Assembly: GCA_050309775.1 (NCBI GenBank)
Contig: JBNRMV010000015.1
Span: 62,001 to 126,000, forward strand
Length of the DNA: 64,000 bases
From: DTU072 sp050309775
GTDB lineage: Bacteria; Bacillota; Clostridia; Christensenellales; DTU072
Direction of reading: 5' to 3'
The notes under the pieces: generated by a model
Databases searched by the model: none
What the model saw: the letters and a program-made list of their open reading frames with translations, nothing else
Told to the model about the DNA's origin: nothing
Shown here: positions 50,409-57,672 of the stretch, piece by piece
Layout: every line of letters begins with the position of its first letter
Numbering within the stretch: the first letter of the stretch is position 1
Translations under genes and position numbers: made by a program

Positions 50409-51665
50409 ATGTTTATTGATGTAGCAACAATATATTGCAAGGCAGGCAACGGCGGCAACGGCTGCGTAAGTTTTCACCGAGAAAAGGCAAACATGTACGG
50501 CGGTCCGGACGGTGGCGATGGCGGCAATGGCGGCAATGTCTATTTTCAAGCCGACGAGTCGACCAACACGCTGTTGAGTTTTCGTTATAGCCAGCATTTC
50601 CGCGCAGAAAACGGCGAAAAGGGAAAAGCAAATAATATGACCGGAAAGAGCGGTCAGGACCTTATAATAAAAGTGCCGCGCGGTACGATAATAAAAGATT
50701 CCGAAACAGGCGGCATAATTGCCGATATTTTCAACTATGACGAAAAGGTACTTGTTTTGAAAGGCGGCAGAGGTGGACGGGGCAACGCGCGGTTTTGCAC
50801 ACCTACAAGACGGGCGCCGGCATTTGCCGAAAACGGCGATACCACGATAGAGAGAAAAATACGCATGGAGCTCAAAACGATAGCCGACATAGGGCTTATC
50901 GGATACCCAAATGTAGGAAAATCGACATTGTTATCTGTCATTTCCGCAGCGAAACCAAAGATTGCAAACTATCCTTTCACGACGCTTTCACCCAATCTAG
51001 GCGTGGTTTCAAACTATGATGATAGTTTCATTGTTGCGGACATACCCGGACTTATCGAGGGAGCCGCAGAAGGCGTGGGTCTGGGACATTCATTTTTGCG
51101 CCATGTCGAAAGAGTGCGCCTGCTTGTGCATATCGTTGATATATCGGGAACTGAAGGCAGAAACCCTGTTGAGGATTATACAACCATAAGAGAGGAGTTG
51201 CGCAAATACAGCAAAAGTCTTTACAAATTGCCGGAGCTGCTTGTAGCCAACAAGTGCGACCTTGTATATGATGAAGAAATATTGTCCGAACTTGAAAAAG
51301 TCAGCGGGAAAAAGGCATTAAAGATTAGTGCAGCCACCACTTACGGCACAAAAGAATTGATAGGCGTCATGGCTGCCGAACTAAAGAAATTGCCGCCGGT
51401 AGCAGCAATGACTTTTGTACCGTTCGAGTACGAGAAAGAAGACAAAGACAGCTATTTTATCCAAAAAGAGGACGACACATACTATGTTACGGGCGGTTTT
51501 GTTGAGGAATTGGCAAAAAAGGTATATTTGGACGATACCGAATCATTTGTTTATTTTCAGCGCAAAATGCGTGAAAGGGGCATAATAGACGCTCTTCGGG
51601 AGAAGGGCGCAAAGGACGGCGACACAGTATGTGTGCTTGATGTGGAATTTACACTGGTTGATTAA
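50409..51665 (+). CDS. obg: GTPase Obg (CgtA)
   Basis: This 418-residue protein has the glycine-rich Obg fold at the N-terminus (AGNGGNGCVSFHREK, GGPDGGDGGNGGNVYF). The G domain (about 160-330) has GYPNVGKSTLLS, the DIPGLIEGA switch and NKCD, and an OCT domain ends the protein (DTYYVTGGFVEELAKKV). It acts in 50S maturation and stress signalling and is needed for sporulation in Bacillus. An AGGATAG site precedes ATG 50409. yhbY follows 11 nt later, a conserved pairing. Confidence 0.96.
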   Translation: MFIDVATIYCKAGNGGNGCVSFHREKANMYGGPDGGDGGNGGNVYFQADESTNTLLSFRYSQHFRAENGEKGKANNMTGKSGQDLIIKVPRGTIIKDSETGGIIADIFNYDEKVLVLKGGRGGRGNARFCTPTRRAPAFAENGDTTIERKIRMELKTIADIGLIGYPNVGKSTLLSVISAAKPKIANYPFTTLSPNLGVVSNYDDSFIVADIPGLIEGAAEGVGLGHSFLRHVERVRLLVHIVDISGTEGRNPVEDYTTIREELRKYSKSLYKLPELLVANKCDLVYDEEILSELEKVSGKKALKISAATTYGTKELIGVMAAELKKLPPVAAMTFVPFEYEKEDKDSYFIQKEDDTYYVTGGFVEELAKKVYLDDTESFVYFQRKMRERGIIDALREKGAKDGDTVCVLDVEFTLVD

Positions 51666-51676
51666 AGGAAAAATTT

Positions 51677-51952
51677 ATGGACGGCAAAGAGAGAAGCAAA
51701 CTGAGCGGACTTGCTCAAAACATTCAGCCTATTTTTCAGATTGGCAAAAACGGCGTTACAGATGTCGTAATAAAAGAACTCAACGATGCGCTTGAAGCGC
51801 GCGAGCTGATAAAGATTACCGTTTTGAAAAACAGCGGTCTGGACACAAGGGAAGTAATGGCTGAACTTTGCAGCGCGCTTTCTGCCGAGCCAATCAGCGC
51901 CGTTGGGTTCAAAATTGTTATTTTCAGAAAAAATAAAAAATCTCATTTTTAA
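51677..51952 (+). CDS. yhbY: YhbY-type RNA-binding protein (CRM domain)
   Basis: This 91-residue protein has the single CRM/YhbY domain: LSGLAQNIQPIFQIGKNGVTD (the GKNG variant of the GxxG loop), ELNDALEARELIKITVLKN and AISAVGFKIVIFRKNK near the end. It associates with pre-50S particles. AAAGGAAAAATTT precedes ATG 51677. It is the last gene of the run from nth and ends 9 nt before a convergent membrane-protein gene, with no clear terminator between. Confidence 0.9.
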   Translation: MDGKERSKLSGLAQNIQPIFQIGKNGVTDVVIKELNDALEARELIKITVLKNSGLDTREVMAELCSALSAEPISAVGFKIVIFRKNKKSHF

Positions 51953-51961
51953 GAAAAGTTT

Positions 51962-52708
51962 TTAGTTGTTGACAACAAAACAAGCTACTCCCATGACTAG
52001 GGAGACGCTTGCCATAACTAAGTAATATATTGTCAGCGGCGAGAAAAAGGCAAACAAAACAAGCGTTATGCCTGAAAAGAAAAACATTTTTGCCCTTTTC
52101 CGTATAAAAAGCGCCGACAAAGCGTCCCTGAACGAAATTGAAGATTTGGCTTTTTTATAATGAAAGTTCTTTTTTGGCAATGCGTTGTGCGCAACTAGGT
52201 ATTTGTGCAGGTTTTTTGCCGATGGGAAAAATATTTCACCTTCAAGAGAATTTGCAAAGAGAATGACGCTGCGTTGGTGAAAACGGGCTAGTATATAAAT
52301 CTTTGAAATATCTTTTTCCTTGCCAAACCGCCAAACCTTAGCCACATCATCTGCGGACAGGGCGGACATTTTGAAATTTGGCGAAACAAGCAGCTTTTCT
52401 TCGTTTTTTTGCAGAATTATGCAGTTATTTTCAATGCTTGGATTGTAGCATTCGGGCAGCGTTGAAGCAATGTGCTGACAGACGGCATTTACTCCCATTA
52501 TTGCAAAACTTAGCGACATTTCGGATACGGATATATTTTTTTTGTTGGCAAAACGGTTTGTCAAATGCAGCGTGACGGTGCGCAATACAATATAAATCAG
52601 GAACGCAACAAACAACGCCTCAACAAAGCTCTTAATAAAGTAATTTGTCCAGACAAGGGTAAGCCCGAACCCTATGGAATTTATGACTATTTTGTCAATT
52701 TTTTTCAT
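51962..52708 (-). CDS. Hypothetical membrane protein, four predicted helices
   Basis: I do not recognise this 248-residue protein. Two hydrophobic segments near the N-terminus (about 9-45) and two near the C-terminus (about 203-246) flank a soluble middle of roughly 150 residues. That middle (KMSALSADDVAKVWRFGKEK, KIYILARFHQRSVILFANSL) mixes helices and strands and could be a ligand- or nucleic-acid-binding domain, but no catalytic motif stands out. The start, MKKIDKI, has no visible ribosome binding site; a TATAAT lies about 40 nt upstream on the minus strand (52753-52748) without a clear -35. It is monocistronic and convergent to yhbY. spoIVA is divergent upstream. Confidence 0.75.
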   Translation of the reverse strand: MKKIDKIVINSIGFGLTLVWTNYFIKSFVEALFVAFLIYIVLRTVTLHLTNRFANKKNISVSEMSLSFAIMGVNAVCQHIASTLPECYNPSIENNCIILQKNEEKLLVSPNFKMSALSADDVAKVWRFGKEKDISKIYILARFHQRSVILFANSLEGEIFFPSAKNLHKYLVAHNALPKKNFHYKKAKSSISFRDALSALFIRKRAKMFFFSGITLVLFAFFSPLTIYYLVMASVSLVMGVACFVVNN

Positions 52709-52774
52709 ATAAAAACATTTTTGACTTATATATTGATTTTTAACCTTATTATACGGTTGTCGGCGTGATTTTGG

Positions 52775-52803
52775 TTATATAAGAGGTCGGCGCGGCATAA
52801 ATT
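52775..52803 (+). promoter_or_regulatory. Candidate sigma-E promoter of spoIVA
   Basis: TTATATA (52775-52781), a 14-nt spacer and CATAAATT (52796-52803) approximate the mother-cell sigma-E pattern (ATATT, 14 nt, CATACAnT). No sigma-A promoter fits before this gene. In Bacillus spoIVA is a sigma-E gene. Confidence 0.6.
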
Positions 52804-52830
52804 TTAATAAATACATATTTGGAGGCGTTT

Positions 52831-54309
52831 ATGCAGAATTATGATATATACAATGATATCGCGAAAAGAACCGGAGGTGATATATATTTGGGTGTGGTGG
52901 GTCCTGTCAGAACGGGAAAATCCACTTTTATTAAAAAGTTTATGGAGCTGATGGTACTGGACAAAATTGACGACAAGAACAAGAGAGCCAGAGCCATAGA
53001 CGAACTGCCGCAATCTGCGGACGGTAAAACAATAATGACGACTGAGCCGAAATTTGTACCCAACGAAGCCATTACTTTGACGCTGGACAATGATATTTTG
53101 GCAAATGTGCGGCTGATTGATTGCGTCGGATACCTTATTGATGAGGCGCTTGGACATAGAGAAGGCGATAAGCCGCGTATGGTGCGCACACCTTGGTCGG
53201 AAGATGAGTTGCCGTTTCAGCAAGCTGCGGAGCTTGGCACAAATAAGGTCATACGAGAACACTCAACAATCGGTATTGTAGTCACGACAGACGGCAGCAT
53301 AACGGATATCAGCCGTTCAAAATATATTCAAGCGGAAGAACGGGTGGTAAATGAGTTGAAAACTATCGGAAAGCCGTTTGTAATAATATTGAATACGACA
53401 ATGCCGTCAAGCGCCGATACCATTAAATTAAAAGAAAGCATGGAGGATAGGTATGGCGTGCCGGTAATTGCCTGCAATGTTGCCACATTGAACAAGGAAG
53501 AATTGGCAATGATTATGGCAAATACTTTGCTGGAATTCCCCTTGCGTAAAATTGATATTCGCTTGCCGAAGTGGATGCGCGCGCTGCCGCCAAGCCATAG
53601 AATGCTTAAAGAAATTTTGGGAATATTGACAAATGAGCTGCAAAATGTTAAAAAAATGCGCGATTATAAAAAACTTAAAGACATTTTTGTCGACTGCCAA
53701 TGGCTTGAAAGCGAGGCAGAAATCATTGTCGATTCGTCAAGCGGTACGGTGAATATGAATTGCTTTGCTCCGGATGACTTGTATTTCAAAGTGTTGAGCG
53801 AAGAGTGCGGCAACGATGTCGACGACGACTTCAAATTGCTTGCTTATGTCAAGAAATTAGCCAGCTCATACAATGAGTATGAGGGCATAAGAGAAGCTAT
53901 GGAAAAGGTGCGTGAAACCGGGTATGGCGTAATAAATCCGAAATTGGAAGACATGAAGCTTGAAGAGCCTGAGGTATTGCGAAGAGGCGCCCAATTTGGA
54001 ATAAAACTAAAGGCGTCGGCGCCCTCGTTGCATATCGTTAGAGTAGATGTGGAAACCGAAGTAAGCCCAATAATCGGTAGCCAACAACAAAGTGAGGATT
54101 TGGTAAACTATATGCTGGGCGAGTTTGAAAACAACAAGAAAGGTATCTGGGAGACAAATATGTTCGGAAAGTCCCTGAACTCCCTTGTCAAAGAAGATTT
54201 AACAAACAAACTCAACAATATGCCGCCTGACGCTCAAAATAAGCTGCGCAAAACTATGTGCCGCATTGTCAACGAAGGCCGCGGCGGTGTGCTGTGCATA
54301 CTGTTGTAA
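52831..54309 (+). CDS. spoIVA: Stage IV sporulation protein A (spore coat basement ATPase)
   Basis: This 492-residue coat morphogenetic protein polymerises on the outer forespore membrane in an ATP-dependent way. The P-loop is GVVGPVRTGKSTF, the Walker B-like strand is VRLIDCVGYLI, and the conserved core is GHREGDKPRMVRTPW, EHSTIGIVVTTDGSI and YVKKLASSYNEYEGIREAMEKV. The conserved C-terminus, near GKSLNSLVKEDLTNKL, is intact and anchors the protein to SpoVM in Bacillus. The start is ATG 52831, 5 nt after GGAGG; an in-frame TTG at 52819 is upstream of that site. This gene is direct evidence that the organism forms endospores. A long inverted repeat follows. Confidence 0.96.
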   Translation: MQNYDIYNDIAKRTGGDIYLGVVGPVRTGKSTFIKKFMELMVLDKIDDKNKRARAIDELPQSADGKTIMTTEPKFVPNEAITLTLDNDILANVRLIDCVGYLIDEALGHREGDKPRMVRTPWSEDELPFQQAAELGTNKVIREHSTIGIVVTTDGSITDISRSKYIQAEERVVNELKTIGKPFVIILNTTMPSSADTIKLKESMEDRYGVPVIACNVATLNKEELAMIMANTLLEFPLRKIDIRLPKWMRALPPSHRMLKEILGILTNELQNVKKMRDYKKLKDIFVDCQWLESEAEIIVDSSSGTVNMNCFAPDDLYFKVLSEECGNDVDDDFKLLAYVKKLASSYNEYEGIREAMEKVRETGYGVINPKLEDMKLEEPEVLRRGAQFGIKLKASAPSLHIVRVDVETEVSPIIGSQQQSEDLVNYMLGEFENNKKGIWETNMFGKSLNSLVKEDLTNKLNNMPPDAQNKLRKTMCRIVNEGRGGVLCILL

Positions 54310-54321
54310 AATAAGTAAAAT

Positions 54322-54385
54322 GGATGAGATATCTTGATTGTACTGTATTAGCGTTATATTGAGCGGAGATATCTCATCCTTATAA
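54322..54385 (+). terminator. Long-loop inverted repeat after spoIVA
   Basis: GGATGAGATATCT (54322-54334) and AGATATCTCATCC (54367-54379) are perfect 13-nt complements with a 32-nt loop, followed by TTATAAAA, not a clean T-run. It could terminate spoIVA or be a processing or regulator site; the arms contain the palindrome AGATATCT. Confidence 0.5.
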
Positions 54386-54439
54386 AAAATGTCGCATGTC
54401 AAACTTGTTAAGCGGCATAATGTCGCCACAATGACACAT

Positions 54440-54463
54440 AATGCCGCCGAAAGCGGCATTTTT
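54440..54463 (+). terminator. Hairpin directly in front of the amidase ribosome binding site
   Basis: AATGCCGC and GCGGCATT form an 8-bp stem with loop CGAAA and are followed by TTT and then GGAGAG of the next gene. As a terminator it would block transcripts entering the amidase gene from upstream. Confidence 0.6.
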
Positions 54464-54472
54464 GGAGAGTTT

Positions 54473-54964
54473 ATGTTTATTGAAATAGGTTATGATCGCG
54501 CCGCCGCCGTTGAATACGCTCGGCGCTGGGCTTATGACCGCAACCAAAAGTATATGGATTTTGAGCATATGGGCGGCGATTGTACAAATTTTGCCTCGCA
54601 ATGCGTTTATGCCGGCTGCAATGTCATGAATTATACCCCGACTTTGGGTTGGTATTATATAAATGCCTCAAATAGAACTCCTTCTTGGACGGGCGTGCCG
54701 TATTTTTATAGTTTTCTTGTAACAAACAAAGAGCAGGGTCCTTACGCCAGGCAGACAGCTAAGGAATTTATAGAAATCGGAGATATTGTGCAACTGGGCA
54801 ATGCCGACGGAGAATTTTACCATTCGCCTGTAGTATGCTCAGTCCATGACGGCGAAATTTTTGTAGCTGCGCACACTTTTGACACATACATGCGACCGTT
54901 GTCTTCATATTCATATCAAAACATACGCTACCTAAACATACTTGGCGCAAGAGAAAGGGCATAG
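54473..54964 (+). CDS. Amidase-domain protein (Amidase_6-like, NlpC-like Cys/His site)
   Basis: This 163-residue protein consists of one domain. YDRAAAVEYARRWAYDRNQKY leads to the putative catalytic Cys in MGGDCTNFASQCVYAGC, and the His lies in FYHSPVVCSVHDG, with AAHTFDTYMRPLSSY later. This is the pattern of the Amidase_6 family found in Gram-positive cell-wall and spore proteins. No signal peptide is present in this start, so it may act in the cytoplasm or mother cell. ATG 54473 follows TTGGAGAG; longer in-frame starts lie upstream of the hairpin. Its position next to spoIVA suggests, but does not prove, a sporulation role. Confidence 0.8.
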   Translation: MFIEIGYDRAAAVEYARRWAYDRNQKYMDFEHMGGDCTNFASQCVYAGCNVMNYTPTLGWYYINASNRTPSWTGVPYFYSFLVTNKEQGPYARQTAKEFIEIGDIVQLGNADGEFYHSPVVCSVHDGEIFVAAHTFDTYMRPLSSYSYQNIRYLNILGARERA

Positions 54965-54986
54965 TATGGAATATAATTGTGTATTT

Positions 54987-54995
54987 CCATATGAT
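54987..54995 (+). promoter_or_regulatory. Extended -10 promoter of hflX
   Basis: TGG-TATAAT (54987-54995) is an extended -10 element. The -35 region (TGGAAT at 54967-54972) is weak. AAGGAG and ATG 55028 follow. Confidence 0.6.
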
Positions 54996-55027
54996 TTGGT
55001 ATAATAATCATTGTATCAAGGAGATTT

Positions 55028-56113
55028 ATGGAAAAAAGAAAGGCTGTTCTGGTAAGCGTTACTCAGAATAAGGAAGAAAACATTTTAGAAGAACTGGCGT
55101 TGCTTGCGCAGACTGCCGGCTATGAGCCTGTGGCGGAGATGGTTCAGCGCAAAGATAAGCCCGACCGTGCGTATTATATCGGCACAGGAAAGATAAAAGA
55201 GCTGAAAGAACTTGCCGATAACATAGAGGCAGACATAATTATATTTGACAATGATTTGTCGGGCATTCAGTTCAAGCATCTGGAGGATTATTTAGGCATA
55301 GATGTCATTGACCGTTCGACTGTCATTCTTGAGATTTTTGCCTTGCATGCCACCTCAAACGAAGGAAAACTGCAAGTAGAACTTGCGCGAAAAAAACATG
55401 CCTTACCCAGAACGCTGGGACAAGGGCTTGTGCTGTCCAGACAAGGCGGCGGAGGAGGAGGCGGCGGCGGCGCGCGGCGCGGCGGCGGAGAACAGCAGCT
55501 TGAACTTGACCGACGCACAATAAGAGAAGAAATACGGGATTTAGAAGCAAGAATAGAGAAGTTGACTGCGGAAAGGCGGCTCAGACGGGAAAAAAGGCGC
55601 AGAAACCGCATAAAAGTAGTATCAATTGTCGGCTACACAAACGCAGGCAAGTCCACGCTTATGAATTATTTGACAAAAGCAGGCGTACTGGAAGAGGACA
55701 AGCTGTTCGCAACGCTTGACCCCGTCAGCCGCAAACTTTGGTTGGCGCCGAGTAAGGAATTTTTGCTGGTGGATACAGTAGGATTTATTTCCCGATTACC
55801 CCATGAATTCATAAAAGCTTTCAAAAGCACGCTGGAAGAAACGCAGTATGCCGACCTTATTTTGCATGTCGTCGATGCGGCTTCGGACAACATGCTGAAA
55901 GAGTACGATGTTGTCAATGAGGTGCTGGAATCAATCGACGCGCAGGAAGTGCCGACAATAACAGTACTCAATAAAGCTGACAAAAAGGCGGTAAAGCTGT
56001 TGCCGTGCAAGGAAAAATGCGTTATTATCAGCGCAAAGACGGGAGAGGGCATTCCGCAACTAAAGCGCATGATAAGTCAAGTGCTGTTTGGCGAAGAACT
56101 GGAGTGGGGTTGA
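55028..56113 (+). CDS. hflX: Ribosome-splitting GTPase HflX
   Basis: This 361-residue GTPase splits stalled or hibernating 70S ribosomes. The N-terminal domain has the family segments YYIGTGKIKEL and IIFDNDLSGIQFKHLED, and IDVIDRSTVILEIFALHA precedes a glycine-rich loop. In that loop the usual GGIGTRGPGETQLE reads as nine consecutive Gly, then ARRGGGEQQLELDRR. The G domain has VGYTNAGKSTLMNYL, DTVGFISRLPHEFIKAFKST and NKAD. A short C-terminal domain is absent or reduced, as in many Gram-positive forms. It has its own promoter and is followed by a strong hairpin. Confidence 0.94.
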   Translation: MEKRKAVLVSVTQNKEENILEELALLAQTAGYEPVAEMVQRKDKPDRAYYIGTGKIKELKELADNIEADIIIFDNDLSGIQFKHLEDYLGIDVIDRSTVILEIFALHATSNEGKLQVELARKKHALPRTLGQGLVLSRQGGGGGGGGGARRGGGEQQLELDRRTIREEIRDLEARIEKLTAERRLRREKRRRNRIKVVSIVGYTNAGKSTLMNYLTKAGVLEEDKLFATLDPVSRKLWLAPSKEFLLVDTVGFISRLPHEFIKAFKSTLEETQYADLILHVVDAASDNMLKEYDVVNEVLESIDAQEVPTITVLNKADKKAVKLLPCKEKCVIISAKTGEGIPQLKRMISQVLFGEELEWG

Positions 56114-56165
56114 TTTTCAAGGAAAAATAGAGCAATTTGCATAAATTTGGTTATATTCTTTATAT

Positions 56166-56204
56166 ATAGCGCTATTTGTCGAATAATAATAGCGCTATGT
56201 TTTT
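56166..56204 (+). terminator. Hairpin after hflX built from two copies of a palindrome
   Basis: ATAGCGCTATT (56166-56176) pairs with AATAGCGCTAT (56188-56198) around an 11-nt loop and is followed by GTTTTTAC, consistent with a terminator. Each arm is itself the palindrome ATAGCGCTAT, so it could also be a paired protein-binding site. Confidence 0.7.
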
Positions 56205-56208
56205 ACAA

Positions 56209-57159
56209 ATGAAAAGAAAAAAACTACTCATAACGATTTTGTTGCTGTGTTTTTCGGTTATGCTTCTTTATGCTTGCAATAATGATTTTGGGAATAGAGA
56301 TAATTTGAATGCGCGGCAGATAAACATCGATGAGTTGTGCAAGTACAATATTTTTCTTTATGAGGGAACAGCCGTAGAAAACATCGGAGTGCCGTTGATA
56401 CTTGAATATGAGGAAGGCTACAAAGAAAGTATTTCCCATGCCGTTTATTTGAAGGGTTTTTATGGCGAAAACATTGACGGAATACAAATGCGGTTGCAGG
56501 ACAGCTTATATAAATGGGTATATAATTATAAAAATCCCGAAGAAGAAAGAATTTATATCGAGACCTTTGCCGTTTCGGTCTTTACAGATGCCGATTATGT
56601 ATTCAGCGCAGAAAAGCGCCTTATCAAGCGTGTGGTTTTCGGCATCGAAGAGAAAGAATATCCCGTCAATGTTGAAATAAAAATAACAGATAAGCAAAAT
56701 TATAAAGGGCAATATCAAAACTTCAGGGTGGTGTCGCTTGTGGCTGCCGAATTGACGGAAATACCCGCATTTAATGAAAGCTATATTACGGACGGAAACC
56801 CCGTAATAAAGGGCATAAAGTCGGAGGGATATTACAATGTTGTCTTGCAAAGGTATAAGAAATATGTTCCCAAACAAAGCGGCGAGGGCGTGACCATAAA
56901 AGCATTTATGCCCAATGAGCTAAACGAAGCATATTTGAAAGAGTTTGCCTTTTTTGATATCGTGGTAAACCGCACCCCGATAACAAACAACACGTTTTGT
57001 ACCGGCGATATGCTGATTTTTGAGGTCGGAGAAGAAAACAATTCTTTATATACCGACGAAGTTTGGGGGCTTTTTTCCTTGATTGATTATAGTTTGGCAA
57101 AAGATATAGCAAAGGCATATTTGCATAAAAAAGCCCACGCTCTTAAATGCCCTGCCTGA
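56209..57159 (+). CDS. Lipoprotein of unknown function
   Basis: This protein is about 316 residues. It has a lipoprotein signal (MKRKKLLITILLLCFSVMLL, then YAC with Cys23). The mature part is strand-rich (KYNIFLYEGTAVENIGVPLI, SHAVYLKGFYGENIDGIQMR, YPVNVEIKITDKQNYKGQY) with no motif I recognise. Starts at 56197 (adding MFLQ) and 56176 are also in frame; both fall within the preceding terminator hairpin, so 56209 is preferred, though none has a ribosome binding site. It opens an AT-rich stretch with two other envelope proteins. Confidence 0.7.
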   Translation: MKRKKLLITILLLCFSVMLLYACNNDFGNRDNLNARQINIDELCKYNIFLYEGTAVENIGVPLILEYEEGYKESISHAVYLKGFYGENIDGIQMRLQDSLYKWVYNYKNPEEERIYIETFAVSVFTDADYVFSAEKRLIKRVVFGIEEKEYPVNVEIKITDKQNYKGQYQNFRVVSLVAAELTEIPAFNESYITDGNPVIKGIKSEGYYNVVLQRYKKYVPKQSGEGVTIKAFMPNELNEAYLKEFAFFDIVVNRTPITNNTFCTGDMLIFEVGEENNSLYTDEVWGLFSLIDYSLAKDIAKAYLHKKAHALKCPA

Positions 57160-57162
57160 ATT

Positions 57163-57176
57163 CGGACATATGTCCG
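57163..57176. repeat. Perfect 14-bp palindrome after the lipoprotein gene
   Basis: CGGACATATGTCCG lies 3 nt after the stop codon, without a following T-run. It could be a weak terminator or a protein-binding site. Confidence 0.45.
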
Positions 57177-57239
57177 TCCTTTACAAAATATCAATAATAT
57201 TGTACACTTGATTTAGTAGTCCTGAATATAAGTGAAAAG

Positions 57240-57548
57240 ATGAAAAAACAAATAATCAGCAGAATACTTAGCATTATTTCGGCGCTTGTACTTGTGGCAA
57301 CATTTGTTTTCACAATGTGTTTGACAATCTCTTTTATCAATATGACTCACACTGAAGGCACGGGTGTATTAATCATACCTATCATATTATTTAACTTAAT
57401 AAATATAGGAGTATCGTTTGGGTTTAATATGATAGCATATATTTTGTTGCCAAAAATAAATGAAAAGGCAAGAAAGAACATTATACCATTGGTTATCATA
57501 GCGCTTTCAATTTTAGTTTTTGTTACTGAACTGATTATTTTATGTTAG
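57240..57548 (+). CDS. Small membrane protein, three predicted helices
   Basis: This 102-residue protein is almost entirely hydrophobic: ILSIISALVLVATFVFTMCL, VLIIPIILFNLINIGVSFGF and IIPLVIIALSILVFVTELII, with a basic loop (LPKINEKARKN) between helices two and three. It has no motif I can name. The start ATG 57240 has only a weak purine-rich upstream stretch (GTGAAAAG) and lies 7 nt after TATAAG (57227-57232), with no clear -35. Neighbours are two lipoproteins. The function is unknown. Confidence 0.65.
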   Translation: MKKQIISRILSIISALVLVATFVFTMCLTISFINMTHTEGTGVLIIPIILFNLINIGVSFGFNMIAYILLPKINEKARKNIIPLVIIALSILVFVTELIILC

Positions 57549-57622
57549 GTTAAGAAAAGAGTAAAACATGAGAAGATATGTTACAGAATTCAACCTATCA
57601 ATCAGTGTCAGATTTTTTATTC

Positions 57623-57651
57623 TTGATATTTGCTGGTTGTTATGCTAAAAT
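57623..57651 (+). promoter_or_regulatory. Promoter of the beta-propeller lipoprotein
   Basis: TTGATA (57623-57628), a 17-nt spacer and TAAAAT (57646-57651), with an extended TGC before the -10. TAGGAGGG and ATG 57673 follow. Confidence 0.78.
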
Positions 57652-57672
57652 ATTCTAAGCTAGGAGGGAATT

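Noticed and set aside
57568..57648. 26-codon ORF before the beta-propeller lipoprotein
   Set aside because: Weak upstream site, and it overlaps the -35 and -10 boxes of the next gene.
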